Source: Streptomyces sp. NBC_00083
GTDB taxonomy: Bacteria; Actinomycetota; Actinomycetes; Streptomycetales; Streptomycetaceae
Assembly: GCF_026343295.1 (NCBI RefSeq)
Contig: NZ_JAPELY010000002.1
Coordinates: 1-64,000 of the forward strand
Direction: 5' to 3'
Length of the DNA stretch: 64,000 nucleotides
Below, piece by piece: positions 46,182 through 54,631 of this stretch; the stretch's first letter is position 1, and each line of letters begins with the position of its first letter. Under the pieces are notes generated by a model. It was not told the origin of the DNA. It was given only the letters and a program-made list of their open reading frames with translations, and ran no database searches. Both the position numbers and the translations under genes were made by a program.

Positions 46182-46592
46182 GGGGGGCGCGGGGGCCGGC
46201 GGGGGTGTCAGGGCCGGGGCCGGCGGCCGGGCCGGGGGTGTGAACCCCCGGCCGCCGCCTGTTCCCGGCCCGCATGCCGGGAAAGCGCGCACGACCGTGC
46301 CCGGCGGCCGGGCACCGCCCTTGCCGCGAGGACGCGACCGGGGGAGACCGGGGAAGGGGGCCGGTTCACCCCGGGCGGCACCGGCCCCAGGATGCGGGAA
46401 GCGGCCCCGGTTTTCCGCTGACGATTTATCCGCCGAAAACCGGCAGGGGAAAAGATCCGGCCCGATGCCCGCCGAGCGCTCCGCCCGGAGGCGATGGCAG
46501 AGTCGTGGCCGAAAGCCGGAGGTGGCTGTTCCCGATCGCGGCCGCCGACGGTGAAGTCGACGGCCGCGCGTCACCCCGGGGGAGAACCACCG
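46182..46592. other. GC-rich gap with rtcB terminator
   Basis: 411 bp without a convincing gene. 46221-46258 forms a GC hairpin (GCCGGGGG / CCCCCGGC with flanking GGCGGC / GCCGCC), likely the rtcB terminator. A less GC-rich stretch near 46410-46450 contains TTTTCCGCTGACGATTTATC and may carry the promoter of the next regulator. Confidence 0.6.
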
Positions 46593-47420
46593 ATGGACAA
46601 GTCCGCCCTGCGCTCGCTGCTGCGCGAGCGTCGCGCGCTGATCCAGCCCGAGAGCCACGGCCTGAGCAGACCCACCCGGCAGGGGCGGCGCGCGCCCGGC
46701 CTGTCGCAGGCGCAGATCGACCAGCTCCTGCACCGGGCCCCCGACACGTACGGCCGCCTGGAGTCGGGCCGCTACCCGAACCCGCCCGCGGACCTGTTGC
46801 AGGACGTGGCCCGGCTGCTCGGCATGGACGAGCAGGAGTGGACGGCCCTTTGGCGGTACTGCCTCGGCCAGGACCCGCCGTTCCCCCTCAACGCGCGGTC
46901 CGGTGCGGAGATCCCCGGTGTGTGGCAGGAGGCGGTCGACGCCATCGGACACATGGCGTACGTCAACGACCGCTCGTGGAACCTGCTGACCCACAACGAC
47001 CGCTGGGCGCAGATGTTCCCGGGCCGCAGGGTGCCGGGCAACGTCATGCGGTGGATGGCGCTCGACCCCGCCGCCCGGGAGATCCTCACCGACTGGGAGC
47101 ACGCCTGGGCGCCGCTGGTCCTGCCCCAGTTGCGGGCCGCGCTCGCCGCCGACCCCGCCGACCGGACGCTCGCGGGGATCGAGCAGGACGTCCTCGCCGA
47201 CCCGCTCGCCGCCCCGATCTACCACTCGGCGGGCGCGTCGCTGCACCTCGACGGGGACGAACGGCCCCTGCACCACGCGGTTCAGGGGCCGGGCTGGGCA
47301 ACGGTGTGCGCCGCCCAGCCGATGTCCGCGCCGGGCGCCCGTCTGATCATCCTGGTCTTCCACCCCGGCGAGGAGCGCCGCCACGCGAGGACACCGGTGC
47401 TGCGGGCGAAGGGGCGGTAG
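46593..47420 (+). CDS. MmyB-like helix-turn-helix regulator
   Basis: 275 residues. A divergent XRE helix-turn-helix (APGLSQAQIDQLLHRAPDTYGRLE at residues 35-58) is followed by the MmyB-like ligand-binding domain (AYVNDRSWNLLTHNDRWAQMF near 130). ATG 46593 has GGGGGAG upstream. Unlike the regulator at 27447, it is convergent with its neighbouring SDR gene, so a direct regulator-target link is less obvious. Confidence 0.85.
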   Translation: MDKSALRSLLRERRALIQPESHGLSRPTRQGRRAPGLSQAQIDQLLHRAPDTYGRLESGRYPNPPADLLQDVARLLGMDEQEWTALWRYCLGQDPPFPLNARSGAEIPGVWQEAVDAIGHMAYVNDRSWNLLTHNDRWAQMFPGRRVPGNVMRWMALDPAAREILTDWEHAWAPLVLPQLRAALAADPADRTLAGIEQDVLADPLAAPIYHSAGASLHLDGDERPLHHAVQGPGWATVCAAQPMSAPGARLIILVFHPGEERRHARTPVLRAKGR

Positions 47421-47478
47421 GGGGCGGAGACCGGCCGGGGGCTTCGCGGGTGGCCGGGACCGGCCCGGCCCGGGGTGG

Positions 47479-48243
47479 CTACAGGTCGCGGTGGACCTTG
47501 GTGTTGGAGGCCTGGGCGCGGGGGCGGACCACCAGCAGGTCGATGTTGACGTGGCTGGGCCGGGTCACCGCCCAGGTGATGGTGTCGGCCACGTCCTCGG
47601 CGCTGAGCGGCTCGGCCACGCCCGCGTACACCTTGGCGGCCTTCTCGGTGTCGCCGCGGAAGCGGGTGGTGGCGAACTCGTCGGTCTTCACCATGCCGGG
47701 CGCGATCTCGATGACCCGCACCGGGCGGCCGACGATTTCCAGGCGGAGCGTCTCGGCGAGCACGCGCGCGCCGTTCTTCGCGGCCACGTAACCGCCGCCG
47801 CCCTCGTAGGTGGCGTGGCCGGCGGTGGAGGACAGGATGACGACCGTGCCGTCGCCGGACGCTTCGAGCGCGGGCAGCAGGGCCTGGGTGACGTTGAGCG
47901 AGCCGATGACGTTGGTCTCGTACATCTGCCGCCAGTCGTCGGGGTCGCCGGTGGCGATCGGGTCCGCTCCCAGCGCGCCGCCCGCGTTGTTGACGAGCAC
48001 GCCGATGGTGCGGAAGGCGGTGGCGAACTCGTCGACGGCGGCACGGTCCGTCACGTCGAGGGGGTACGCCGTCGCCTGGTGGCCCGCCTCGGTGATCTCG
48101 GCCGCGAGCGCCTCGATGCGGTCCTTGCGGCGGGCGGTCAGCACCACGCGGTAGCCGGCGGCGGCGAGCCCGCGGGCGGTGGCGGCACCGATCCCGCTGC
48201 TCGCTCCGGTGACGACGGCGATCGGGGTCCCGGCGGCAGTCAT
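47479..48243 (-). CDS. Short-chain dehydrogenase/reductase
   Basis: A 254-residue classical SDR of the YdfG/serine dehydrogenase-like group. Cofactor motif VTGASSGIGAATA, NNAG near residue 90, catalytic Ser in ILSSTAGHA. The usual Tyr-x-x-x-Lys is present as YVAAKNGARV. An arginine pair after strand 2 (TARRKDR) points to NADPH. ATG 48243 has GAGGAG upstream. Substrate unknown. Confidence 0.9.
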   Translation of the reverse strand: MTAAGTPIAVVTGASSGIGAATARGLAAAGYRVVLTARRKDRIEALAAEITEAGHQATAYPLDVTDRAAVDEFATAFRTIGVLVNNAGGALGADPIATGDPDDWRQMYETNVIGSLNVTQALLPALEASGDGTVVILSSTAGHATYEGGGGYVAAKNGARVLAETLRLEIVGRPVRVIEIAPGMVKTDEFATTRFRGDTEKAAKVYAGVAEPLSAEDVADTITWAVTRPSHVNIDLLVVRPRAQASNTKVHRDL

Positions 48244-48309
48244 GTCGTGCTCCTCGCGCGTGTGGTGAGTACGCCGCCAGGATAGGTGGGCCGATGCCGC
48301 CCACGCCGC

Positions 48310-48656
48310 CAGGGGCGCGGGCACGGTCTGCAGGCGAAGGCGGGGTTGCCTGGGGCTCCGCCCCAGGCCCCGTTCGCGCCTTGAGGGCGCTCGTCCTCAA
48401 TCGCCGGACGGGCTGAGGTGGCCCGGATGGGCCGGGGCCGACCAGCCGGACGGGCTGAAGGGGGCCCCGCGGGCCGGAGTCGAGCAGCCGGGCGGGGTGC
48501 TCGGGATGTCGTGCTGCCAAGGTCGACCCACCCAGGGGCGCGGGGAACTGCGCGAGTCGCGGGCACGGTCCGCAGACAGAGGCGGGGTTTCTGGGGCTCC
48601 GCCCCAGGCCCCGTTCGCGCCTTGAGGGCGCTCGTCCTCAAACGCCGGACAGGCTG
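48310..48656. repeat. Composite intergenic repeats with two 42-bp units
   Basis: Two composite copies with the GGGGCGCGGGGAACTGCGC, TGGGGCTCCGCCCCAG and CGCTCGTCCTCAAACGCCGG modules, as at 7344 and 14688. Between them, 48429-48512 holds two units of the 42-bp repeat seen at 7715-7905. The block fills the gap between the SDR and YnfA genes. Confidence 0.85.
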
Positions 48657-48696
48657 AGGCGGCCCGGGGGCGAGCGGTTGGACGGGCTGGGCTCGG

Positions 48697-49032
48697 TCAG
48701 CGGCCGCGGGGGGCGTACATGATCACGGCCATCCCGGCCAGACAGACCCCCGCGCCCACGACGTCCCAGCGATCCGGACGATAGCCGTCCGCCACCACGC
48801 CCCAAGCAATCGAGCCCGCCACAAAAACACCCCCGTACGCGGCAAGGATCCGGCCGAACTCGGCATCCGGCTGCAGCGTCGCCACGAAGCCGTAGACGCC
48901 GAGCGCGAGCACACCGGCGCCGATCCAGATCCAGCCCCGGTGCTCCCGCACGCCCTGCCACACCAACCAGGCCCCGCCGATCTCGAACAGGGCGGCCAGG
49001 ACGAACAGGAGCGCGGAGCGGGCGATGAGCAT
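48697..49032 (-). CDS. YnfA family (UPF0060) membrane protein
   Basis: A 111-residue protein with four membrane helices of the small multidrug-resistance-like YnfA family. Typical segments are [37 protein letters not shown] and [18 protein letters not shown] 49032. Some YnfA proteins export cationic compounds; the role here is untested. Confidence 0.93.
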   Translation of the reverse strand: MLIARSALLFVLAALFEIGGAWLVWQGVREHRGWIWIGAGVLALGVYGFVATLQPDAEFGRILAAYGGVFVAGSIAWGVVADGYRPDRWDVVGAGVCLAGMAVIMYAPRGR

Positions 49033-49186
49033 GGGAGTCAGGGTGGCACGGCCGGCCGCGCACCCGACGAAGCGGCGTCCGGGCAGCGAGCGCGAGCCGG
49101 CGGGGCGATCGGGAGGGCTCGGGCGCTATCGGAAGCGCTCGGGGTGGCGTTCCGGCGAAATAAGGGACGAACGGTACCTTTCGCTC

Positions 49187-49861
49187 ATGGTCGTTCGTGT
49201 GATGAACAGATTGAACGGATCGGGCCGGGCGTTCGGGCCGGGTCCGTCGCGCAAGCCGGTTGAGCCGGGCGGCGCCGCCCGACCCGCAAGCACCCGCCGC
49301 GCAAGCACCCGCCCCACCCGGACGCGCGGCACCCTGGCGACGATCGCCGTCGCCGTCCTGGCCGCGGCGACGCTGATCGCCACCGGCACGCCGAGCGGGG
49401 CGACCGGCCCCGGCGACGACGACGGCGGCGCCACGACGGCGGGTTCGGGCCCCGTGGCGGGCGCCGCCGACGCCGGAGTCGAGGCGGACGTCTCGTACCA
49501 CGGCCACGTCTCGCTGTGGAACGGCCGCGTCGGCCTCTGGCTCACCACCGCCAACCACGGCCCCGCCCCGCTCGCCGGAGCAACCGTGCGGCTGCGCTTC
49601 TCGGTGCCGCTCGACCGCGACGCCACCCTGCCGCCGAGCTGTCTGCGTACCGGCCCCGCCGTGGTGCACTGCGGCACCGGCGCGATGCGGGCCGCGGGCA
49701 GCGGTGCCCAGCTCGCCCTGGACGTGGCGACCGTGGGCACCCCGAACGAGGTGGGCGTCGACATCGACACCGTCTGGAACGGCGGCATCAGCGACCGCAA
49801 CCTGGCGAACAACACCCACCGGGTGGTGGCCCTCGCCACGGGCGACGCGTACACGTTCTGA
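49187..49861 (+). CDS. Secreted protein with DUF11-like domain
   Basis: 224 residues. A basic N-terminus and a hydrophobic signal-anchor (TLATIAVAVLAAATLIATG, residues about 45-65) are followed by an Ig-like beta domain of the DUF11/CARDB type (GHVSLWNGRVGLWLTTANHG through NEVGVDIDTVWNGGISDRN). It is probably a surface or secreted adhesion-like domain. ATG 49187 is the likely start; ATG 49202 is possible. It overlaps no other gene and is divergent from ynfA. Confidence 0.72.
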   Translation: MVVRVMNRLNGSGRAFGPGPSRKPVEPGGAARPASTRRASTRPTRTRGTLATIAVAVLAAATLIATGTPSGATGPGDDDGGATTAGSGPVAGAADAGVEADVSYHGHVSLWNGRVGLWLTTANHGPAPLAGATVRLRFSVPLDRDATLPPSCLRTGPAVVHCGTGAMRAAGSGAQLALDVATVGTPNEVGVDIDTVWNGGISDRNLANNTHRVVALATGDAYTF

Positions 49862-49899
49862 ACCGCTGGGCGCCCCGACCTCGACCGTCACCCCCGCCC

Positions 49900-51387
49900 C
49901 TACGAGGCGACCGCCCGCGCCCGCCCCGTCCAGCGGTCGAGCGCCGCGTGCAGCCCGGTCGGGTCCGGGCGGTCGCTCGCCCAGGCCACGTATCCGTCGG
50001 GCCGCACGAGCAGCATGCTGCCGCGCCCGCTCCGCCACCGCGCGGACACCACGCCCTCGGACGCGGTGTCCGGGACGCCCCGCGGTGTCACGAGGACGAA
50101 CTCCCCCCGCCGCAGCGCCTCGTAGAGGCGGCCGTCCGCGAGGTCGAGGTCGGGGGCGCGCTTGCCCGTGAGCGGATGCGCTCCGCGTTCCGCCCCGTAG
50201 GAGATGCCCACGCCGCTGATCATCCCGAGCGCCTTGTCGGCGGCCGGGCGTACGGATGTGAGGGTGCGGGTGACCAGTGAACGAGCCGCGCGCTGGAGCG
50301 GCGTGCGGGCCATGGCGAGCCGCACCAGGGCCCCGCTGCTGCGCAGCACCGACGCGCCGACCGGGTGGCGTTCCGCCTGGTAACTGTCGAGCAGCGCCTC
50401 GGGGTCGGCGGCCCGGCCGCGCAGCGCGGCGGCGAGCTTCCAGGAGAGGTTCGCGGCGTCCTGGAGGCCGGTGTTCATGCCCTGGCCGCCGGCGGGGGAG
50501 TGGACGTGGGCGGCGTCTCCGGCGAGGAAGGCCCGGCCGACCCGGTAGGACGGCGCCTGGCGTTCGTCGCTGTGGAAGCGGGAGATCCAGCGGGGGTCGT
50601 GCAGCCCGAGGTCGACGCCGAGTGCCTCGCGGGTGATGAGGCGCAGCTCGTCGAGGTCGACGGGGGCGGTGTCGGGGACCTGGTGGTTGCGGTTCCATCC
50701 CATGACCCGGAAGTAGCCGTCGCCGAACGGGGCGATGACGGCGAACGAGTCGCCGGAGCCCGTGAGGGTGAGCATCACGTCCGGCTCCGTGTCGAGCCGC
50801 ACGTCCGCCAGCACGATCGAGCGGATCACGGCCGCGCCGGGGAACGGCACCCCGAGCGCCCCGCGGACCCCGCTGCGCGCGCCGTCGGTGCCGACGAGAT
50901 AGCGGGAGCGGGCGGTGAGGAGGCGCTCGCCGTCGGTCTCGCGGAGCTGGGCGGTGACGCCGTCGCTGTCCTGCCGCAGGCCCAACAGCTCTGTCCCGTA
51001 ATGGAATTGGACGCCCTCGGCCACCGCGCGCCGCTCCAGGAGGCGCTCCGTCTCGTACTGCGGGGAGATCAGCAGGAACGGGAAGCGGGAGCGCAGCCGC
51101 GTCAGGTCGACGGTGACGTGGCCGAACATGTCCATGCGGCTGACGGTGGTGCCGGTCTTGATCAGTTCCTCGGCCAGGCCCCGGGCGTCGAGCATTTCCA
51201 GGGTGCGCGCGTGGACGCCGAAGGCGCGCGTCATGTTGCTGATCCCGTGCGGCCTGCGCTCGACGACAGTGACGCTCGCGCCCGCGGCGGCCAGGTCGCC
51301 CGCGAGGAGCAGCCCGGTCGGCCCGGAGCCGACGACGAGGACGTCGCTGGTTAACGCGGAGTCGGGGGTGGGGGTGGAGCCGTTCAT
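49900..51387 (-). CDS. FAD-dependent aromatic monooxygenase
   Basis: A 495-residue class A flavoprotein hydroxylase of the PheA/TetX/rifampicin-monooxygenase type. The FAD motif is VLVVGSGPTGLLLAGDLAA near residue 15, the DG motif YLVGTDGARSGVRGALG near 165, and the second FAD motif GRAFLAGDAAHVHSPAGGQG near 295. A thioredoxin-like C-terminal domain follows. ATG 51387 has AGGAGG upstream. It is divergent from a TetR regulator across 288 bp packed with repeats, a typical inducible detoxification or resistance pair. The substrate is probably aromatic. Confidence 0.92.
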   Translation of the reverse strand: MNGSTPTPDSALTSDVLVVGSGPTGLLLAGDLAAAGASVTVVERRPHGISNMTRAFGVHARTLEMLDARGLAEELIKTGTTVSRMDMFGHVTVDLTRLRSRFPFLLISPQYETERLLERRAVAEGVQFHYGTELLGLRQDSDGVTAQLRETDGERLLTARSRYLVGTDGARSGVRGALGVPFPGAAVIRSIVLADVRLDTEPDVMLTLTGSGDSFAVIAPFGDGYFRVMGWNRNHQVPDTAPVDLDELRLITREALGVDLGLHDPRWISRFHSDERQAPSYRVGRAFLAGDAAHVHSPAGGQGMNTGLQDAANLSWKLAAALRGRAADPEALLDSYQAERHPVGASVLRSSGALVRLAMARTPLQRAARSLVTRTLTSVRPAADKALGMISGVGISYGAERGAHPLTGKRAPDLDLADGRLYEALRRGEFVLVTPRGVPDTASEGVVSARWRSGRGSMLLVRPDGYVAWASDRPDPTGLHAALDRWTGRARAVAS

Positions 51388-51500
51388 GACTGCCTCCTGG
51401 ATGCCGGCCGGTAAGGGGCCGCCGATGTCGACGGGCACGGACGTCGTCGGTGCCGGTCGTCGGTCACCTCTGCGGGTCGACGGTTATGGGTCTCTACGGG

Positions 51501-51590
51501 TCGACGGTTGCGCGGGTCAACGGGTGGGGGTCAACGGTTGCGCGGGTCAACGGGTGGGGGTTGACGGCCGTGCGCGTCAACGAGCGTGGG
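51501..51590. repeat. 30-bp tandem repeat, three units
   Basis: Three 30-bp units. Units 1 and 2 (51501-51530 and 51531-51560) differ at one base; unit 3 (51561-51590) is more diverged. The core is GCGCGGGTCAACGGGTGGGG. The array lies between the monooxygenase start and the TetR operators. Confidence 0.8.
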
Positions 51591-51602
51591 CCAACACCCG
51601 TA

Positions 51603-51660
51603 GGCCAACGCTTGTTGGCCAATGTAGAACCGCGGAAACTGGCGTGTCAACAAGCGTTGG
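51603..51660. promoter_or_regulatory. Paired palindromic operators upstream of TetR gene
   Basis: CCAACGCTTGTTGG at 51605-51618 (inside the longer palindrome GGCCAACGCTTGTTGGCC, 51603-51620) and TCAACAAGCGTTGG at 51647-51660, which is its reverse complement with one change. The centres are 42 bp apart, four helical turns. They are the likely sites for the adjacent TetR protein, controlling itself and the divergent monooxygenase. Confidence 0.75.
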
Positions 51661-51675
51661 CCTACATTTGTTGGC

Positions 51676-52257
51676 ATGACGACCGAAGCCGCCGCCGGAG
51701 GCCCCCGCCGCACCTCCGGAGCCACCAAGGCCGCGATCATCGAAGCCGCCCGTGAGCGCTTCGCGGCCGACGGCTACGAACGCGCGACGATCCGGGCCAT
51801 CGCCCGGGACGCGGGGATCGACCCGTCGATGGTGATGCGGTACTACGGCAACAAGGCGGGCCTGTTCGCGGCCGCCTGCGACATCCAGCTGGGCTTTCCC
51901 GACCCCGGCACACTGCCCGCCGAGGGGCTCGGCGCGGCGCTCGTCGCCCACTTCTTCGACCGCTGGGAGGACGACGACGTGCTGACCGCCCTGTTCCGGG
52001 TCGGCGTCACCAACGCGGCCGGCGCCGAGCGGGTGCGGTCGATCTTCTCCGAGCAGATGGTGCCGCTCGCCGCCGCCGTCTGCCCCGACCCGGACGACGC
52101 CCCGCGCCGGGCCGCCCTGGTCTCCGCGCAGATCCTGGGCATGGCCGTGACCCGCTATGTGCTGCGCTTCCCGCCGACGGCCGCGATGACCCGCGAGGAC
52201 GTCATCGCGTGGCTCGGCCCCACGGTCCAGCGCTACTTGACGGCCGAGCGTCCCTGA
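51676..52257 (+). CDS. TetR/AcrR-family repressor
   Basis: 193 residues. The N-terminal helix-turn-helix is ATIRAIARDAGIDPSMVMRYYGNKAGLF at about residues 37-65. A ligand domain of AcrR/TetR_C type follows, ending VIAWLGPTVQRYL. ATG 51676 has no ribosome-binding site, so the mRNA may be leaderless. It is divergent from the FAD monooxygenase and probably represses it through the operators just upstream. Confidence 0.93.
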   Translation: MTTEAAAGGPRRTSGATKAAIIEAARERFAADGYERATIRAIARDAGIDPSMVMRYYGNKAGLFAAACDIQLGFPDPGTLPAEGLGAALVAHFFDRWEDDDVLTALFRVGVTNAAGAERVRSIFSEQMVPLAAAVCPDPDDAPRRAALVSAQILGMAVTRYVLRFPPTAAMTREDVIAWLGPTVQRYLTAERP

Positions 52258-52299
52258 GCGGCCGGGACGCGTCCCCTCTCGGGCAGAACCCCTGCGCCG

Positions 52300-52312
52300 T
52301 ACACTCTCTGCA
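52300..52312 (+). promoter_or_regulatory. Probable leaderless promoter of marR gene
   Basis: TACACT at 52300-52305 is a good -10 box. The expected start of transcription, 7 nt downstream, falls on the A of the ATG at 52312, and there is no ribosome-binding site. Confidence 0.55.
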
Positions 52313-52815
52313 TGGCACAGAAGAAGAGCGCCGAGCGGGTCGATGGGCGCGGCCCGCGGAACGATCTGATGCGTGACCTGGGCGCGGTGGCCCGTCGCTA
52401 CATGGCCTCGTACGCGCTCTTCAACCAGGCGCTCGCCGACCACCTGGGCCTGCACCCCACGGACCTGCAGTGCCTCAACCTGCTGGGCCTCGAACCCGGG
52501 CCCGTCACCACCGGGCGGATCGCCGAGCTGACCGGGCTCACCACGGGGTCCGCGACCCGGCTCGTCGACCGCCTGGAGAAGTCCGGATACGTGACGCGCC
52601 GCCGCGACACCGAGGACCGCCGCAAGGTGCTGGTCGCGGTCGTGCCCGAACGGATGGCGGAGCTCGGCGCGGTGTGGGGCCGGCTCAACGGAGCCTGGTG
52701 GGAGATGTTCGAGGCGTACGGAGACGACGAGATCGAGCTCATCACCACGCACATGCGCCGCACGATCACCCTCAGCACCACCCAGTCCGAACGCCTCAGA
52801 AGCGGCCTCCTCTGA
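52312..52815 (+). CDS. MarR-family regulator
   Basis: 167 residues. A winged helix with TTGRIAELTGLTTGSATRLVDRLEKSGYVTRR at about 65-97 and the wing RRDTEDRRKVLVAV that contacts the minor groove. ATG 52312 appears leaderless. No target gene is adjacent on the other strand; the upstream TetR gene is co-directional. Confidence 0.92.
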   Translation: MAQKKSAERVDGRGPRNDLMRDLGAVARRYMASYALFNQALADHLGLHPTDLQCLNLLGLEPGPVTTGRIAELTGLTTGSATRLVDRLEKSGYVTRRRDTEDRRKVLVAVVPERMAELGAVWGRLNGAWWEMFEAYGDDEIELITTHMRRTITLSTTQSERLRSGLL

Positions 52816-52923
52816 CGGATCGACCGGGCTCCGCCCAGCTGATACTCATGCCACCAGTCCTGCTCACGCCACCAAGGTCAACCCACCCAGGGGCGCGGGG
52901 AACTGCGCGGGCCGAGGGCAAGC

Positions 52924-53715
52924 TCAGGCTTCGTCACCCGCCGCGCCGCCCGCATGGCCCCCCGCCGGGCCACCCGCCACGCGAACCCCCACCTCCCCGA
53001 ACTCACGAACCGCCCCGTCCACAATCGCCTCAAGGCTCGCGTGGTGCGCCCCGCGCCAGTACACCCGCTCGCACGACCCGCACTCCGCGAAGACCTCGTA
53101 CGCGCTGCGGGTACCGGCCTCCAGACGGTCCCCCACCGACTCCTTGTCGGCCGCGCGCAGCAGCGCGTTGCAGGCGGTACAGCGCGTCCAGGGCGCGAGC
53201 GCGGGCGCGAAACGGCCCAGTACGTCCCGGAGTTGCTCATCGGTGCGATGGCTGTAGACGTACGCCCCCGCCCACAGCTCCCTGCGGTGCAGCAGCCCCC
53301 GGTCGCGCGAGAGCATGACGCGCCGCTCCCGCGCGGAGAGCGCGGCCAGCGCCGGGTCGCCGATGTCCTCGCTCTCGTACGCCGCGTCGACGCCGAGCAG
53401 CCTCAACCGCCGTGCCAGCGTGCCGAGATGGACATCCAGCAGGAACCGCAGCGGAGCGCCCGGCACCGCCTGTGGCCGTTCGACGGGGCGCACCTCGACG
53501 GCCTCGCCCGCCACCGGGACGTGCGAGAACGGGACTTCGCGGCCGTCGGCGAGCAGCCGGCCGGCCTCGGTGAGCGGCACGCCCAGCGACTCGACGACAT
53601 GGCCGAGGCTGGACACGCCGTCCGTGACGACGGCGCTGCGCCCCTCGCGGCGCTTCGCCGGCACGAAGACGTGCAGTTCAGGGGCGAAAGCGATCTGGAT
53701 CTCCGGTCCGTTCAC
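52924..53715 (-). CDS. Mut7-C domain protein with ubiquitin-like N-terminus
   Basis: 263 residues. Residues 1-90 form a beta-grasp (Mut7-C ubiquitin/ThiS-like) domain, starting VNGPEIQIAFAPELHVFVP. Residues about 95-240 are a Mut7-C PIN-like RNase domain (FLLDVHLGTLARRLRLLGVD with acidic VDAAYESEDIGD and LSRDRGLLHRR). It ends with a zinc ribbon, CTACNALL and CGSCERVYW. The C-terminus is Gly/Ala-rich. The family is predicted to act on RNA but is barely studied. GTG 53715 is the chosen start. Confidence 0.85.
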   Translation of the reverse strand: MNGPEIQIAFAPELHVFVPAKRREGRSAVVTDGVSSLGHVVESLGVPLTEAGRLLADGREVPFSHVPVAGEAVEVRPVERPQAVPGAPLRFLLDVHLGTLARRLRLLGVDAAYESEDIGDPALAALSARERRVMLSRDRGLLHRRELWAGAYVYSHRTDEQLRDVLGRFAPALAPWTRCTACNALLRAADKESVGDRLEAGTRSAYEVFAECGSCERVYWRGAHHASLEAIVDGAVREFGEVGVRVAGGPAGGHAGGAAGDEA

Positions 53716-53791
53716 GCCGCCAGGATCGCATCGCGGCGCCGCTCCGGCCAGGGATTTCGTGGCACGCGCCCCAGCGCAGGCGCCCTGTCGC

Positions 53792-54631
53792 TCAGGGCCG
53801 GAACGCGTCCGCGTTCTCGCGGGCCCAGGACTCGAAGGTGCGGGCCGGGTGACCGGTGAGCTGCTCGACGTCCTGGGTGACGGCGTCGGCGTGGCCCTCG
53901 TGGGACGCGAAGTAGTCGAGCAGCGCGTCCGCGACGCCGGCGGGCATGAACTCGGCCATCGACTGCTTCCACGCCTCGGCACTCACGGGAGTGACGGTGA
54001 GCGGGCGCCCGGCGGCCTCGGCGACGGCCGCGACCTGCTCGGCCGCGGTGAGCGAGGCCGGACCGGTGAGGTGGTAGGCCTGGCCGCGCAGTTCGGGACG
54101 GGTCAGGACGGCGAGGGCGGCCTCGGCGATGTCAGCCTCGTGGATGGGGCTTGCCTGGGTCTCGGGGTACGGCAGGTCCACGGTGCCGGTGGACTTCGCG
54201 GCCCAGGACCAGCCGAGCGCGTTGCCCGCGAACCCGCCGGGCCGCAGGAACGTCGACTGGATGCCGGACCGTTCGAGCCCGCGCTCGACCGCGCTGTGCA
54301 TCGCCGCGATGGCGTTGGTGTCGGCGCCGGGCTCCAGGACGGAGCTGGAGGAGAGCAGCACGATGTGCTGGACGCCGGCCGCCTTCGCCTCGGCGAGGAA
54401 CGCCTCGATGTGCTGGGGGTTGGCGTAGAGGAAGACCGACTCGACACCGGTCAGGGCGGCCGGGAACGTCGCCGGGTCGTCGAGGTCGCACACGACGCGC
54501 TCCACGCCGTCCGGAACGACCAGCTTGTCAGGGCTCGCGGAGGCGGCCCGCACGGTGATGCCCTGCTCGCGCAGGAGCGGAATGAGGGTGGTGGCGACCT
54601 TGCCGCGGCTGCCGGTGATCAGGACCGTCAT
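53792..54631 (-). CDS. NmrA-like NAD(P)-binding reductase/regulator
   Basis: A 279-residue atypical SDR of the NmrA/HSCARG group. The cofactor motif is VLITGSRGKVATTLIPLL, and the middle part includes QHIVLLSSSSVLEPGADTN. The usual Tyr-x-x-x-Lys is not evident, so it may be a redox sensor or a quinone reductase. ATG 54631 has GAAAGG about 10 bp upstream. Confidence 0.85.
   Translation of the reverse strand: MTVLITGSRGKVATTLIPLLREQGITVRAASASPDKLVVPDGVERVVCDLDDPATFPAALTGVESVFLYANPQHIEAFLAEAKAAGVQHIVLLSSSSVLEPGADTNAIAAMHSAVERGLERSGIQSTFLRPGGFAGNALGWSWAAKSTGTVDLPYPETQASPIHEADIAEAALAVLTRPELRGQAYHLTGPASLTAAEQVAAVAEAAGRPLTVTPVSAEAWKQSMAEFMPAGVADALLDYFASHEGHADAVTQDVEQLTGHPARTFESWARENADAFRP

Noticed and set aside
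44964..47384. An 806-residue minus-strand frame
   Set aside because: It is antisense to rtcB and the MmyB-like gene, whose protein motifs are certain.
48638..50698. A 686-residue minus-strand frame
   Set aside because: It spans the ynfA and DUF11-like genes in another frame and is Arg/Pro-rich; an antisense shadow.
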